From NCBI GenBank assembly GCA_963970005.1, contig CAXAMN010021361.1, positions 3,852,984 to 3,916,983 on the forward strand: a stretch of DNA of 64,000 nt. The letters are read 5' to 3'. Shown here in pieces: positions 1-14,200 of this stretch (positions within the stretch are counted from its first letter, which is position 1; the number at the start of each line of letters is the position of its first letter). The notes below the pieces were generated by a model, which saw only the letters and a program-made list of their open reading frames with translations, was not told the DNA's origin and searched no databases. The DNA is from Durusdinium trenchii (Eukaryota; Sar; Dinophyceae; Suessiales; Symbiodiniaceae). The translations under genes and the position numbers were made by a program.

Positions 1-400
1 AGGTTGGAGGCCATCGCTACTAGGAACAAGAAGCTACTAGTAGCTAGAAGCTACTAGGTGGAGGCCATCGCTATTAGGTTGGAGGCCATCGCTACTAGGA
101 ACAAGAAGCTACTGGTACCTAGAAGCTACTAAGTGGAGGCCATCGCTACTAGGAACAAGAAGCTACTAGTAGCTAGAAGCTACTAGGTGGAGGCCATCAC
201 TACTAGGAACAAGAAGCTACTAGTAGCTAGAAGCTACTAGGTGGAGGATATCGCTATTAGGTTACAGGCCATCGCTACTAAGAACAAGAGGCTACTAGTA
301 GCTAGAAGCTACTAGGTGGAGGTCATCGCAAGTAGGTTGGCAGCCATTGCTACTAGGAACAAGAAACTACTAGTAGCTAGAAGCTATTAGGTGGAACTTT
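1..400. repeat. Minisatellite of GGAGGCCATCGCTACTAG type, locus 1
   Basis: Imperfect tandem units of about 60-75 bp: GGAGGCCATCGCTA(C/T)TAGG, then AACAAGAAGCTACTAG, then TAGCTAGAAGCTACTAGG. The array starts at or before the left edge. The CTACTAG/CTAGTAG pairs are self-complementary. Related arrays occur at four other places in the window. Confidence 0.9.
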
Positions 401-3400
401 GGGCATCGCAGTTCCAGGTTGTTGGAAAAACTGCAAAACACTGCGATCTCGTCTCTCTCGTTGTGACATCCTGCCTGACTACCACGTCCATCAAGAATAA
501 AGATCAGCAGTAAACAATACCAACAACAAATGGTAAAGAAGTGCCTTGATGCCCCCACTGGCGGTATGCAATAGATCTTGAATGAGCAGGCACCCCCGGT
601 GGTGACCACTTCAGGTCTGTAACATTCAACGATCGGAAACGGGACTGAGGCGCCGCACAAAACTGTTCATATCCCCCCAAACCCGTTGAACTGTTCAGTC
701 TTCTCAAAGACCCTTCTTGCCAACCCCTAGTATCATATCTATCCCATATATATATATATATTTTGATTTTTGTGTGTGAACTACTTGGGAGTTGAATCAA
801 GAGTCTTGAGGGGAGCATAGCTGAACCGAACGATCCATTTCGCCGTTGAGAGATTCAGAGCGGAATGAACCAAAAACGAGTGAAGGCCAAAGTACAGGAC
901 CAGGATATTACCAGTGAAAACATGGTCTGATTGTCACGCTGGTTGCCTATGGTAGCATATGTAATCGACTAGGTGACACGACCACCTGGAAATTGTATAA
1001 AATGGATGTATGTCGCCCTACTAGAATCCGTGGTGTCTAGCAGGTGTACCCACAGAAACTACTCGGAACATCAAACATCACGGTGTACTCGCGGATTTGA
1101 CGCCCGTCATCTGGTGGATTTCTTCGTCTTCGCCCAACGAGGCACGTTCGTGACGACTCCGGATTTCGCAGAATCAACGCCCGGCCCAACACCTCGGATT
1201 TCGCACCTCGATATGCCTCAGCATCCACTGGTCCAGTTGCTCTGCCGTAGGGGACCTGGACAAGAGGTCCATCAAGTGGTTCAGAGTCGTGTACTAGAAT
1301 CTCAGCAAAATTGCACACCCCTGAAAAAAGAAACGATCACAAACCAGTGGGGTCAGGGGGGAAGGAGGAAGGGGCACTCAGGCCAAACGTTTTGGATCAT
1401 ATTTCTGGGACAGTCCTCTTCCGTTCTAGGCCTTCGGTACGTTGTATATAATGGTGCGTGACGCAAAGCGGTGAATTCGGCAGGGTCATAGAGTCATACC
1501 ACGTATGATTAATGTCACGGTGGTGATTGGAGCCATTGGTCTGGCACTTGGGATGATGTGTGGCATGCTATTGAAACATCATAGGGGTCAATTACGAAGG
1601 AGGAAAACGAGGAAAATGGCAGTACCTGTGATATAAAAATTTGGGTCCAATTGTCATGCACTTCTTTTTCCAGACATAATCTAAGGTCTGAACAAAACAA
1701 ATTATATACAATATATATATATATATTTTTGTTTTTGGTAGTATTTGCGTAGTTCCCAAAAAAAACAAATGATATGTCATTTCCTCCCGCTTGACAGTGA
1801 AGCGGGGTTGAAGGTCAACTCACGTCCATTTTTTTACTACTTGCGTGGTTGATCTTTACATGGATCTGGCCCCTTAAAACCACATTGCCCCAACACCGCA
1901 TGCCGGCACCTTGCGACACCGACAGTCTCTGACCTCAGGCAGGGAACGTGGCAGTGGGATATGCATATGAATTTGTTAAGTGTGATGTTAGTTCCCGTGA
2001 GTGGCGTCAAGTCTTCGTTCAGTGTGTTTGATGCTGACCAACATGCAACCCATCAAAGTGGGACATTGAATAAGGAATGGGTCTGTCGCAAAAGGGGTGA
2101 GTTGGACATCTGGCCAGCACAGTGTCCACACAAACCTTTTTCCTGCTACTATATCCCACAATCGGCACTTTACAGTAGATGTTCTTGGCATCTGCCCGGA
2201 CCTTGGGTACGGTCAAAACGGAGAGTATTGGCCTGTGGTGGATGGACGCTCAAACTTGCATTGGCCTGCTCGTCCTGAGAAGGCTGGCATTGGCCCTTGC
2301 AAATATCCTTTTATGGTTGAACAAAAATCAAATGACTGGCCCCTGAGACCTTGTCGCCTCGGCTGGGATAAGTCAAGCTCCACTGCTACAAATAAAGAAG
2401 CCGCGGCAAGCCACAGTGTGTCTGCTGACTCACGCTGACACCAAGGTACGCAGAAGCTCGCACAGCCAGGGGCACATAGTGGGCCCCCTATACCAACCCC
2501 AGTGCCGAGGACATGCTACCCGCCAGGCTTACAGTATATAATTAGCTCAACGCGTAACTCGCATGAACAGCCACATGAATCAACACGTTCAATCACTACA
2601 TGAAAGCATCCCCAGGATGGAACAGCCATGCTAATCTCACGGCGCAGCGAATCTATCAAGGCAGTTTTGCCGTTTTTGGGCTGTTTAAGGTAGTTGCCCA
2701 TTGGGTGTTGCCTGGAAATGGGGGATGTGGGCAAGGACTGCAGGCAGCATTGAAGCAGACCCCTCACAAAGACATATTGGAAGCAAGCCATTACTCAGAT
2801 GTTGATGTAGCCGTGTGTGGTCAAACAAGGTTGCCACATTGAAGGAAGGAAACATGGGCTTATCTATGGACAAAAAACATAGCAAATAGCAGCGAAACAA
2901 AGATCCTACCCCTCCTTCAAGCATGGAACAGGGCAATGAGTTCAGGAAGGAACAATTGCACAGTGTTTTCAGAATACAATATGGAAGTGGCTAGGCAGGT
3001 ATGTCCCCAATGCTTGGACATGGTCTACCATCGAAATAGGTGTGTCCGCCTTGCCTACTGTAGTTACTTGAGAGCACATCTTTTGCGGACTACAATCACT
3101 ACAATCTCTGGATTGTCAGAAAACCACCACGATTCAAGTTGACATGGCAGAAAGATCCTTGCGTTTCCGAAACAAAGTCTTTGTGGTTTGCATAGTTTCT
3201 GCAGTTTTGGGGGCAAAATGGGCCAACCTGTGTCAACGCAGCATCCCTTGATGGTCAAAGTGATGGGAACACGTGGGCAAACCCCCGGGCCCTGCTGTTT
3301 CCCCATGAACCGACTGGTCCTTCATGCGGGTCCTCGAATCCGAACCGTTCCCGGGGTAATCCTTGCGGATCAAGGCAAGGCATCTGAGGTGTTTGGTGTC

Positions 3401-5700
3401 TACTTTGGACTTCCCAGCGATCTTTTGACGTTTTCCCTTCTTCCTTTACACACCCAAATAGGACCAATTTGGGTTAGATGGCGGGGTGGAGACACTGGCA
3501 AAAGCCCCAGCAAAATGAACCTTGTCGTCCAAAGTTCCAGTTTAGGAAACAGGTGCCATGTGTCTTCTGATGTATTGTGTGAGCGTAGTTACATGTCTGG
3601 CATTTCTTTGATTCATGCCTGTTGAACTCAACGATTTCAAAACTGTCGATCAAGCAATGCCAACAAACAAGTATACACTGGTTGATGTATGTCGGGGAAT
3701 CTAACAGAGTGCACCGATTAAAATCTTCCAAAAATATTTGCAATCGCCATTAAACACCATTGGTTAAAGGGCAAAGAACTGTTTTGGATTTAAGAGCATC
3801 TGTTTTCAAAAAGGGTCCGTTCTACTTTGCCTCGCATAGCGGAAGGCAGGCTACTCACAGCCAGGAGGATACAAGGTCCTTTGATGGTGATGGTGGGGAA
3901 TGCCACCGAAAATCATCGCATTCTGGGGGTGCAAGTATCTATCTGTTCTGATTAGGTGTGATGGTTTGCACGTATGGACATACAAACAGGGGGGGTGTTC
4001 AAGAGACTGACGTAGTGTACGTGCCACGATCCACAGCGGAACATTGAACAGAAACAGCGGACGCACCAAAAAACCATTTGCACATCTTGTTCTTGAGTGC
4101 ATCCCATCCCTTTGCTCCCTTCTTCGCCAATCAAAAAAGTACAACCTTGGTCTTCCAAGACATCTGAGCACCAGACCCTAGCAAGAAGCAACTCAAGGCA
4201 TAGCTCTGCGTTCCAGGCGCGCAGGAATACCTCCACAACAACGAGTCCTTTCAACGGCATGGTTTTAGTTCCTTCGTAGTGGTTTCCGAATACGGCGTGG
4301 CGACGACCATGGCCTCGGGTGCTGATGTATAAACAATATATGTGTACGTTATGTGTGTTGGTGCAAATTTCAAATATATGAATGTATATACATTGATCAT
4401 GTATATATATATATATGTATTTCTTTGGTTTTTTATTATCTACTTTGCCCCAATATATAGACGACATAAATGTAGACTGTCAATATTGCTGTGTATTGGG
4501 GCAGATACACCCCAAACCAAACCTCTCAGAGTAAACATCGACCAAACACATCAATTGGGAGGTCTCCCTGTTTCACTGTCTCACTCGTGCTTTGAAGGCA
4601 CGCAATCACACCCATACAGCCACTGAATGAAATGCTAACCTTCTATGCCACAGACCGCGCGACATCCCGACCCGCGGATGGAGAAGGACCATGCAACTAC
4701 CCCAAACCAACTCCCGAACAAGCCGTTGGTTCAACTGGTTCCTCATGGGGGACATGCTGCTTTGAATGGCTGATTTTTTGCTAGCTGCTAGTGCGGTGCA
4801 CAACAGCGGCTACGTCGTTTCCAGTCTTGAGATGTCTTGAGTGCTTTTCAAGCCAGTCGCCACTTACCTGCATGAACAAAGACTGGAGAACATAACACTG
4901 ATCAAATCAATCAAGGCAAAAGACCTAAACCATAGACTTTGTCCAATCTTCAATTGTCCCCAACACCCGCTGCAACAGCAAAGACTTCCGCGAGTGGATG
5001 TTTGGCAGGGAGAGTACCAGCTCCAGCACCGAGTTCCAAGCAAAGTGTAGATAATTTGTTACGGAATCCGTCCGCCGTGTTTCACAGCCAAATCGGAAAA
5101 CCAAAGCCAAATCTAAGCCCCACGGTCTGTACACGGCTGTGGGGGGTTGTCATGATTTTGAGGATCTTGGTTTCTGATGCTGAACCTGTAGCCTGACTAG
5201 GTTTCTGATGTTTTCTGGAATTTGTGTCATTGAGGCCTCAAGCTGACGGGGAGTGTAAAGGAAGAGTTTCGCTAACATGAGAAGTGCATTTGTTTCTTTT
5301 CGGAAACCCCCCAAACTCATTTGTTTATGAAGAACTCAACGGAGATGGGCACGCCGGAAAGAAGACGAAGGACAAGAACTTGAACCAAAATGGAACAGCA
5401 AAACAAAACAAAAAGAAAAGCAAAACAGGAACGAGAAACTGGGAGCCATGACACTGCAAACACTGTGAGCATCTATCTGTGAGCCATGTTCGGGGTGCCC
5501 AGTCTCAAGTCTACACGGGCCGTCGCTTCATCTGCATGGTTGTGTTCAAAGGTCCAGTATTTGTGTTTACTTATAAAATGACTTACGACTGAGTGGTTTC
5601 ATGCATATGGTTAAGGTACTAGCATAGACACGAGCGCTACTTGTGTTCTATAGATGTTCTATGATTTTCTCATACCTTTAAGTTCACTACAAGTAGCACG
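401..5700. other. No recognisable gene; scattered AT tracts
   Basis: Many short open frames on both strands, none with a motif I recognise. AT dinucleotide tracts lie at 746-761, 1711-1726 and 4401-4416. Two minus-strand stretches have G/C-rich third positions and could be exons (about 1188-1280 and 4660-4790), but nothing supports a product. Probably intergenic or intron sequence. Confidence 0.5.
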
Positions 5701-5770
5701 GCAAAGGCCATGTTCTACCTATTTTTCCTTATTATGCTACTTGTGGGGGTAGAGGCTTTGAGGTTGGATT

Positions 5771-6004
5771 TTGCAGGTCATCCTTGCGCAGTTATCGCGT
5801 TGTCAAAGCTCGGCTCAAGCGCAGGGAGCTTTGGAGACAGGCATACACCCAAAGAGGTTGCCCGGTGCGAAGTCGTGGCGTGCTTTGTTCTGGCTAGACC
5901 AGCAACAGAAGAGAGCGCTGTCACGTGTGCGACAGCATGGCGGCCTCGTTTTCCCTGAGACTTATAGGCTGGAGAGCTTACTCGGCTTCATTGGCCCAAT
6001 ATAA
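5771..6004 (+). CDS. Open frame, possible exon, unknown product
   Basis: 77 codons. The second half (RALFWLDQQQKRALSRVRQH then GGLVFPETYRLESLLGFIGP) looks protein-like, with amphipathic helix spacing. No family is recognised and no clear splice context was found, so it may be chance. Confidence 0.25.
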   Translation: MQVILAQLSRCQSSAQAQGALETGIHPKRLPGAKSWRALFWLDQQQKRALSRVRQHGGLVFPETYRLESLLGFIGPI

Positions 6005-6479
6005 CATATGTATAGACCGCTGCGGTTGCAGGAGATGAAAAAAGGAGCCCGTCAATTGTGGGAAAACTGTACGAATTTGGAATGTGTGGGAAAACTTTGA
6101 AGAGATAGGATGTGGGAAATGGATGGAAATGGCCTGTCCATTAAATTTTTAAACACAGAGAATTGTGGGAAAGCTGCAAACTTTGAAAGTCATTTGTGGG
6201 ATATCTGTGGGAAGATCTGGGCGGGAACATTGCTGTTTTCAACCTTGGGCGGGACTTTTGCTGTGCGCAATGGCTATATTATATATATATATATATTTGC
6301 GTTTTGAGTGCTGGCGCGGATCCTGTCCACCGAAGAGAATTGCGGTCCTTGTGTTATCACAAATAGACACTTGTTGCAAAGAGCAACCATGGACGTTCAG
6401 GGATAGCTGCATGGCTCCATCTTGCTAGTATTTACAGGAGCTCACAGAAACCATCTACACGTGAAAAAAAAACATAACG

Positions 6480-6600
6480 TTCTACTTATGGGACTACTTA
6501 ATTATGCTACTTACAGTAATAGTGACATAAGTAGCATAAGTATACTTATGTATACTTATGTTACTTACTTATAAGTATAAGTAGCAGCGCAACTAGCATT
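6480..6600. repeat. Palindrome-rich ACTTATG cluster
   Basis: Many copies of ACTTATG and its complement within 120 bp, including a perfect 16-bp palindrome, CATAAGTATACTTATG, at 6535-6550. It could form a cruciform; it may be a decayed inverted-repeat transposon end. Confidence 0.7.
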
Positions 6601-6639
6601 ATAGGTTAAAAACACACACACACGGTATCGCATTTAAAC

Positions 6640-6870
6640 GAGCTGTCGTTTCATCTTGACTACATTGTTGTGTTCAAGTGTCCAGTATCGAGTTTGCACG
6701 ATGTGTCGTTCATCTACAGCACAGTGTAGCGTTCGTCTCTCCGGAATCGAGTTTTATGAAGGGTCGTTTCATCCACAAGGCATCCGAAGGGTAGTGTTCC
6801 AGTTTCTGGACTCCAGTGTACGGTGCGCAATTGTGCAAGAACAGTTGCTTCATCTTGACAAGATGATAAT
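6640..6870 (+). repeat. Degenerate ~60-bp tandem repeat
   Basis: Three loose units share TCGTTTCATC, then a TGTTGTGTTC-like stretch, then TCCAGTATCGAG. A related single unit lies at about 5515-5560. The units are strongly diverged. Confidence 0.5.
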
Positions 6871-7582
6871 GCAAATTGCCTTCCTCCCCACCCTCCCACC
6901 CCCCGCGAAAGTGTGTGACCATGAATGAGTGTGTGATGCCTGTCTGCATCAAACATGCCAAAAAAAAATTACACCACCAGCATAGACCCCAAACAGTTTC
7001 AGCAGGAGTTGTTGGGGGTCAATTCCTTGAATTCCAATGTTGGAGGATGACTTTAAACTTGAAACGCTGCATGAATCACTGTTGCATTCAGAGCAACAAG
7101 AAAACCCACCCAAACAAGGCGGTGGAGAACGGGAAAGCAGCGTGGCCAAGCAGGGGGACAAGGCCCAAACAAGGCATAAGAGAGGGCCGACAACGCCAAC
7201 ACACAGATGTGGACATACAGATGTGGACATGGCCTGAAGCAAAACACACAGGCCTGGACAAACCCTGGGCAAAGCCCCGACAAGGTAGAGAAGACAGGGC
7301 CCACGGGACACACGGACCCGTAGAAGGCCCAGACGAAGAAAGAGCGGACGGCGTGGCCGCGGCCATCGTGGCCAGCCCCTTTTTCTAGAGAACTCCAACT
7401 CCAACAGTAAGCAAGAGGCCCGGCCAGGAGGACGTGAGGGAGACTGTGGATGATGTTATTTTTCCTAAGAGATAACCCCAGTAAACCGTAAACTGTTTGG
7501 GGAATTACTTTCCATCCGATCATGCATCAGAGCACTGAAAAAACACCAACTCTCTCCCCAGCCCAAAAACGGAAACGGCTAT

Positions 7583-8014
7583 ATGAGGGACTGTAACATG
7601 CACCGTGGAACAGTTCGTACCGTGGTCCAACTACTTGGAGCCCCAGGTGGAGGGAAAACAGAAGGCGTCAGAATTGGGTTACCAGATTATCCGGTTTGGG
7701 AAGTGTCACGTTCTGGGCTGCACCATGCTATGCTGATCCATGCCCAGGTGTGGCCTGCGCCAAACGCCGTTGGCTTGCAAGGCGACGAGCATGCCAGGCC
7801 TCAAAGTGCGCCAGTATTCTCTCTCCGCCGGTTCTACGGGGGAAGTAGACTTGACCCTTCCTGTGTGATTCCCTTACCATCCCCAGTCCCAGGGTTTCCA
7901 GGTTGGAGAGCGTGGAGCGCTTTCAACCAACTGGAGCATGACTCACTAGACTTCGACCTCACCCAAAGGTTGCTAACTGGGAAGCCTTTGCCTTCAGACC
8001 TCAAGTCCTGCTAA
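7583..8014 (+). CDS. Open frame with a chance-level P-loop match
   Basis: 143 codons from ATG to stop. Near the start it reads TVVQLLGAPGGGKTEG, which fits the Walker A pattern GxxxxGKT, but no Walker B or other NTPase motif follows, and codon use is not clearly that of the exons at 28-64 kb. It could be an exon or chance. Confidence 0.25.
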   Translation: MRDCNMHRGTVRTVVQLLGAPGGGKTEGVRIGLPDYPVWEVSRSGLHHAMLIHAQVWPAPNAVGLQGDEHARPQSAPVFSLRRFYGGSRLDPSCVIPLPSPVPGFPGWRAWSAFNQLEHDSLDFDLTQRLLTGKPLPSDLKSC

Positions 8015-8231
8015 CTGCTAACTCATCTGCTCGTTGCGTTTGAACCAGTTGAGTCGGGTGGGCAAAGGGCTGGCAGCCATCTAACCAGCCCTTTGACGAA
8101 AAATGCTGCGGATTGATGGGTCTTTGCGTGCTTTTGTAGAGATGTCGACCCATTCCGGGATCCCTACCGGTTTCCGTTCCAGAATGGTGAAGCTCGAAAC
8201 TCTAGGCTCTAAAGCAAGCCCGCCAAATTCA

Positions 8232-8582
8232 TCACTGAGTGGTTAGGCAATGAAATAATTGACACTTGGAGGAACACACTCCACAGACTTTGCAATGGTT
8301 GTAAATAGATGTAAATAGTTGAAAAGTGCCGCGTGAAAAGCAAGAAGAGGCAGAAGACGTGCATCTCCACCCACACCGTCTACACTTTAATACACATAGT
8401 GAGTCTCTTTCCCCTCCAAAAGAACGCGGCACATCATTGTGCACGTAGCACGTCTTCGATGATACCATCAGTTCACTTCCAAGAGTCTCAGTGCGCAGGC
8501 GCATGGGATGGCCATCCTCATCAAAGGGTTGAAGCTCTAAGGTACCTCTGCGGCGAGGGTGCCACGCGGTGTGCAAAAACAC
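8232..8582 (-). CDS. Open frame, possible exon, unknown product
   Basis: 116 codons. The N-terminal half (TAWHPRRRGTLELQPFDEDG then HPMRLRTETLGSELMVSSK) looks protein-like; the C-terminal part is Cys-rich and less convincing. No family recognised. Confidence 0.25.
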   Translation of the reverse strand: MFLHTAWHPRRRGTLELQPFDEDGHPMRLRTETLGSELMVSSKTCYVHNDVPRSFGGERDSLCVLKCRRCGWRCTSSASSCFSRGTFQLFTSIYNHCKVCGVCSSKCQLFHCLTTQ

Positions 8583-11030
8583 ATGGAGGACATGAGGACA
8601 TGGGAGATGGGACCCAGGTGGAGGATGGTTTCCAGGATTGGAGACGTGTGACGTATATGAAAGCGGCCAAGTTCACCTGCCTGACACACGATGTCACATG
8701 ATCTTATGTCAAATGGTATCTGAACTCCCAGAATGCTATATATATATATACAAAATGAACTCTGAACTCCAAGAGCATTCTAAAGCCAACAGTACAAAGC
8801 AATAGAAAGCCACTCGCCAAGTGAGGGGATCTCCCACTGGAAATCCCTCCAGTTCCTTTCCCTGCCTCGGGAGGGGCCAAGGAAGAGGATCAGCATGATC
8901 TGGTGCCTGGATCGGCCAGGAGAGGATTGGATGGTGCTTTTCCTGGCCATACCATGTCATACCAATACGTATGTATCCATAACCATATTGTCACAGTCAA
9001 AATCTTCTAAAAACCCAAGAATGAGATCGGGTGAAAGATACCCTCTTCTGCCCTGAGGGAAAACTGGATGGAACACGTGAGGCCAAACCTCTTCTTGCGC
9101 GCAACAAAACATCTTAGAACTTCAGTGGATGACATCAGTCTTTGCTCTGAAAAGCGGGATAGGGTCGGAGTGAAGCCAGCCAAAAAGGTGAAGCCGTCGG
9201 TGAACCAAGTTCTCCAGGGCCACCCGGCACACGAAGAACACACCGAGTTCCCCGCAGGTTCACGCCGCGCTGAACTCGTTGAAGGCCGGGTTTACAGCCG
9301 CCCAGGAGGCGGGTCTTCAGATGTTGTGCGAGATAAATCTATCAGGTCTGATCCCTTGGGAGAACGAAACATTGGAAGTCGGCTGAAGGATGGATGATGC
9401 CGACCCAGAGGGATGAATTCGTGGATGTGTCCAAAGAGTTTGTTGAATGATCTTGAAGGTGCCTTGGTTCTTTTGCTTCAGGGTGGCTGTACAGCTACTC
9501 TGCCAACACTCCCTTCACCCTGCGAAGAACCAGGCCTGAGGAAGATAGGAAGCCATGCTTGTGCCTCCACCTGTGGGTTTCTCCCACAGGGTCTCCCACC
9601 AGCACAAGGTCAACAGAAGTCCAAAGGTAGAAGTCCCAAGTCTCTTGTCCCCAAAACTATATAAGTATTATATGACTAAATATATATATATATATATTAT
9701 GTCAGAAATATCACCTGTGACCGTGTCCCTACTCGTTGATAGAAGTTTGTCCAAGCAAACAGCAAACACTTTGAGAAAACTGAAGCAGCTAAAGGGGAAA
9801 AAACAGCAGCTCCTTTGCTCATAATAGCGAAGGAGGTTGCGTAGCAAGTGGTTAGGGAACTCCCTGGGCTCCCTGTAGCTGCGAAGTCGCTTCCTTGTTG
9901 ATGAGGAACATGGATAATCCCGCCTTACTAATCGCATCTAATCGCTCCCTCCTAACCACCAGCTAGATTATTTATGTGTTTTTTTTCTGTGGCTTCTCTC
10001 TTTCGCGGTCCTCTGCCGTTTCAGGTTGGATGGAAATCCGCCGCTTTGCATGCCTCCAGAGTTCTTCCAACATCTAACCCCCCCCTTATCCCCCCTTAAA
10101 AAAGTGTTTTTGAGCTCAATTCCCAACTGCTGCTTGTTGGTTGTTGCCTTTGCCCCCGAAAATAAAAAAGGCACCGTGCGTCGGTGCGACGGTGGCCACG
10201 GGCTTCGGTAAAGAAAAGAAGGATATGCGTTCGACATGTGTGAAAAACTGTTTGGTGAGCGAAGATCAAACTGTCAAGACAATCATGTACATCAAGATGT
10301 GTAATTAGGGTCAGACTTTTAAAAAAGGGTAAACACATTGACATTATATAAAATATATGTATGTTTCATTGATTTCCCTTGACAACTAGTTGCAAAACAA
10401 AATGTGAACTAGAAGTTCATTCACACATTCATACTCATCAAACCATTGTCAGCCACTAAATGTTCAAAACACAAACCATGTTCAACAGTCAAATTATGTG
10501 AGATTCCCCTTCGGAAAAAAGTGAGGAGGGAAGGAATTGCTAAACTAAAGTCAAAAAGCAATCAACACATTGTGCGCACATCCATTCTAGTTCAATTCAA
10601 CATGTCAAAAAACTAACAACAAAGATCATTCTGAATTTGCAAAAAAAATAAATACGCCTTTAAAAACGACTGTATATATTGTCGGCTCTTCTGCTGAAGA
10701 AGTGAAAGCTGGCATCCCACTGGGTCACCTTGCTCACTCCCGTCGGACGAATGGTGTTCGTCTCCCGGTGTCGTGTTCGTGGTTCGGCGCCTCGGACATG
10801 GCAGGAGGGTCCTCTTCTGGGGCACCGGCCTGCAGATATGCAGCATGTGCGAAGGAAGGTGGACATGCAGCGTGCCGACACGTCTTGGACATGTGACCCG
10901 GATCAGTTGGGGTGGTTGAAACGAAGTCGTTCGGTAATGAAGAACAACCACGCTTTACGTAGGTCAGATCGAGGGTGAGAGCGAGGTTGAGTGGCTGCCG
11001 GTACCTAACACCGGTGCACCAAGATCTTGG

Positions 11031-11250
11031 CATATCAGGAGCAAGAAGCTACTAGTAACAAAAGGCATCGCTACTAGGAGCAAGGACGCTACTAGGGGCT
11101 CCTGGCCTTACTACTAGGAGCAAAGGACGCTTCTAGTTAAGTTTCCCTATAAAGTCTGGGAACCAAATGAATAGTGCGAGCGCTTCTTCAAGGAAGCGTG
11201 AGCTATCTTGAGTCCATACTAGTAGCTTAAGTACATATTTCTAGCTACTA
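11031..11250. repeat. Minisatellite of CTACTAG type, locus 2
   Basis: Diverged units with GAGCAAGAAGCTACTAG, GGCATCGCTACTAGGAGC and GGACGCTACTAGGGG. Clearly related to the array at the left edge of the window. Confidence 0.75.
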
Positions 11251-14200
11251 CTGTACCTCTACCGGCCTACCCTCCCGGGCTCCAAAAAAACACATATTGT
11301 GCATCGATTATAGAGGAAGGTGTCGGTGTCACCTCTGTTGTGCTGGGCCAGGCTAAAGGTGATTGAAGCACCATCGCTTTGATCGACAGGCGACAGGCGA
11401 CAGGTTTGAGCTCTCGTCACTTTGGGGGTTGTATGGGGGGGATTTGAACAAAACCAGACAAAACGCTCCTGTGAAGACAGAGATTGATCACAGTAATCCT
11501 TTTGTCAGGACATGTCAGGACTTTGCTGGAACACAGGTTGTTGCTCCAGGATGCAGACCACCCACTTCTATCTGCTAGGTAGAAAAAAAAAACGATCGAA
11601 ATGGAGACACCATCTCCTGGTGTCTCCCACTGGTGATCTTTGGCTCCTTCCCACGCTACGTACTGACAGTTTCTCTTACCCCAGCTCTATGGTTGTCGCA
11701 TCCAATCATTGAACACATCCAATAGACATAGGAACTATATACTGACTACTGTTACAGCATATGCTTCGTCCACCTGCCAAATCTTGTTGCCCCCTAAGAA
11801 TGACTCCACATGGCAAACGCAACACAGCAAATGTGCCTGGTATGACACCTTAGTTGGGGGCCCATTTCTTTTGTCTTGCCCTGAACTTGATGGTGTTTTT
11901 CGGCCTCTTTGAGGAGCTCCAACTTCTGTCAAGCAAAACCTACCCTCCCTTCAACAAACATGGAAGTGAAGTGGACTGGACAATTCTTTGTTTGTGGTAA
12001 ATGACTTTCCAGGAGCTATCCACTTCCATTTCCATGCTTGTTTCACAGTATCCATTCGAACTCACCATGTTTGCCTCATCACTCAATCGGTTGCTCAACG
12101 GTTTTGCTTCGTTCCTCTCTCGGCCTCGTGCAGCAAGCTGGGTGTCCTCTCCAGCTTCTGGAGGCCCATGTCTAAAGCCTCCAGCCCCAACGCGGCCGAC
12201 ACGAACGCGGCACACCGACGCCCACACGAACGCCGCCGGGTGGTGCCGCCCTTCGGAAAACCAAGAGTTTCAGCGTCGAGAGGGAGAGCCCTTCGGGGTC
12301 AATGGCGGGTTGGGACCCCTCAAGATGAAAGATGTGAGTGGTTTCTAGCTCCAAGTCAGTGGTTTTGCTGGTCATGTTTGCCATGCATTTTTTCTGAGGT
12401 AGAGAGTGCCGGCGGTCGCGAAGTGTGATATAATATATGCGTTGTTGACAATATGATGGGACACTAGGCACATCACCAAACAAAACATGGGGCAGCCTCA
12501 GGCCACCATTTTGGTGCATCCTTCCCCGGGATCTGATTCTTGGTGAGCAAGTTTGACCGAATCAAATGGTTCTGGGTTCCATCTGAAACTGGAACTACTG
12601 TTTTTAAGGTTCGCACAAATCTCAAATGTGACTATTGTCTCTTATGAGGGCTCAATCACCCCCCACGGCGAGGGGGGTGGGACCGGGTGGGAGGTGTAGG
12701 ATGACATTGGCAAGGACAAACTGTTGTCAGAGATGGCGACATCACCGAACAGCAAAGTCCAGTTCAGCAGATGGATACGCAAGCTCGTAACATGAATGTA
12801 CAAGTACTAAATCATAATCTACTAGCCTGAAGCAACCTCAAGTGGACGCAAGTTACTTTGGCATTACAAAGTCAACGGTCATCGATTGCAGGTAGATATG
12901 CCAGAGTAATCAAACCCCGCTGGTGCCTGCGCACAATCTAGCGAAGCACGCAGCATCGCAAATCACACTTCACAGCCAAGTCGTGCCAACTGGCACTGTG
13001 AAGAACAACGCCCCAACATCTCCAAACAATATTTGCAAGTGGTGTGCACTCAAGAAGGGGATCTGCGCATTACAAGAGTGGCAACAGTCATCACATGCTA
13101 CGTCTCTACTTTTCCATATTTTAACCACATCTTGTCACAATCGCAGTTGCTTTGCACCTGCTGCATCTGCATGATGCTCTGTTCCAACACGCCATGTTGA
13201 GCCCGGCCCTTCCGGCCCTTCAGCCGTCGCCCGGCAGCCAAGGAACCGAGGGGCTCTTCATGAGCCCTGCGGCGTAGTCGGAGAGAACTTGATCCGTCGG
13301 CTGCAACGCCTGCGTGAATGCGAGGTCCACGGAAGGAGTGTGCAGCACGGAAGTTCCAGCGAGTCATGCACACAAAGGACTCGTAATTGTCAAACCGTAT
13401 ACAGCTAACACATGCTAATTCGAGTTGAAATCATGAAGACAGTGTGAAACGTGAAACCTTGAATGGATAAGCCGATTGTCTTCTGTTCCAAGGAAGTTGC
13501 ATTGCAGTTGTTGATTCGTCTTTGGGGCCAAGTAGCTGCGCTGCACTCCTTGTAAGGCATGGCTTACCTTTCATTCCATATATGAGCGGCGATCTAAACC
13601 TCTTGCATGCGGTAAAGGACATCAGACCCTATCGTTTTTGAAGGCTTGCGTGAAGCACTCCCAACATGGGCCTATAGCTGCGCACCCACAGTGGCTGCTT
13701 CTTTTTTTACTGATTTGCCGAGTCCCACATGTGACACAAAGCGTTCTATGGCTCCATTTTCCTTGCTACTGAGGTCCATGTGTGGAACACATGTGGACCT
13801 CTGGCCTTGTGGGCCTAAAAACTGCTCTCAAATATGGATCGGAATTATATTGTTTTGGGCATCTTTTCTGGTGCTGAAGACATCCGCTAAAACCCTGCCG
13901 TTTTTAGGCTACAAAAACATGAAGGCAACATCTAAGGGAGTGCAAAGGATATCTTTCTCAAAGCATATACAGACTACATATTTTTCAACAATAATGTCAA
14001 GATATACCAGAGCTAATAATATGTGTAAGTAATTAATCAAAATCAGCGTAGCGTTTTTTGTTCCCGCCCTATCGTTATCTTTACTACCAAGACTAGTATG
14101 TTCAAAAATGATGTCCAGCCTCCTTTAAGCTAAATAAGGAATCATAAAGACAGGTTTTGATAGGTATGGCCTGTGTGGCATAAAGACCTTAGGTCTCGGG

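Larger units (their letters stand above)
6871..11030. other. No confident gene; candidate open frames only
   Basis: Holds the candidate frames at 7583-8014 (+) and 8232-8582 (-), another possible minus-strand coding stretch near 9130-9340, and AT tracts at 8737-8750 and 9680-9698. The rest shows nothing I recognise. Confidence 0.45.
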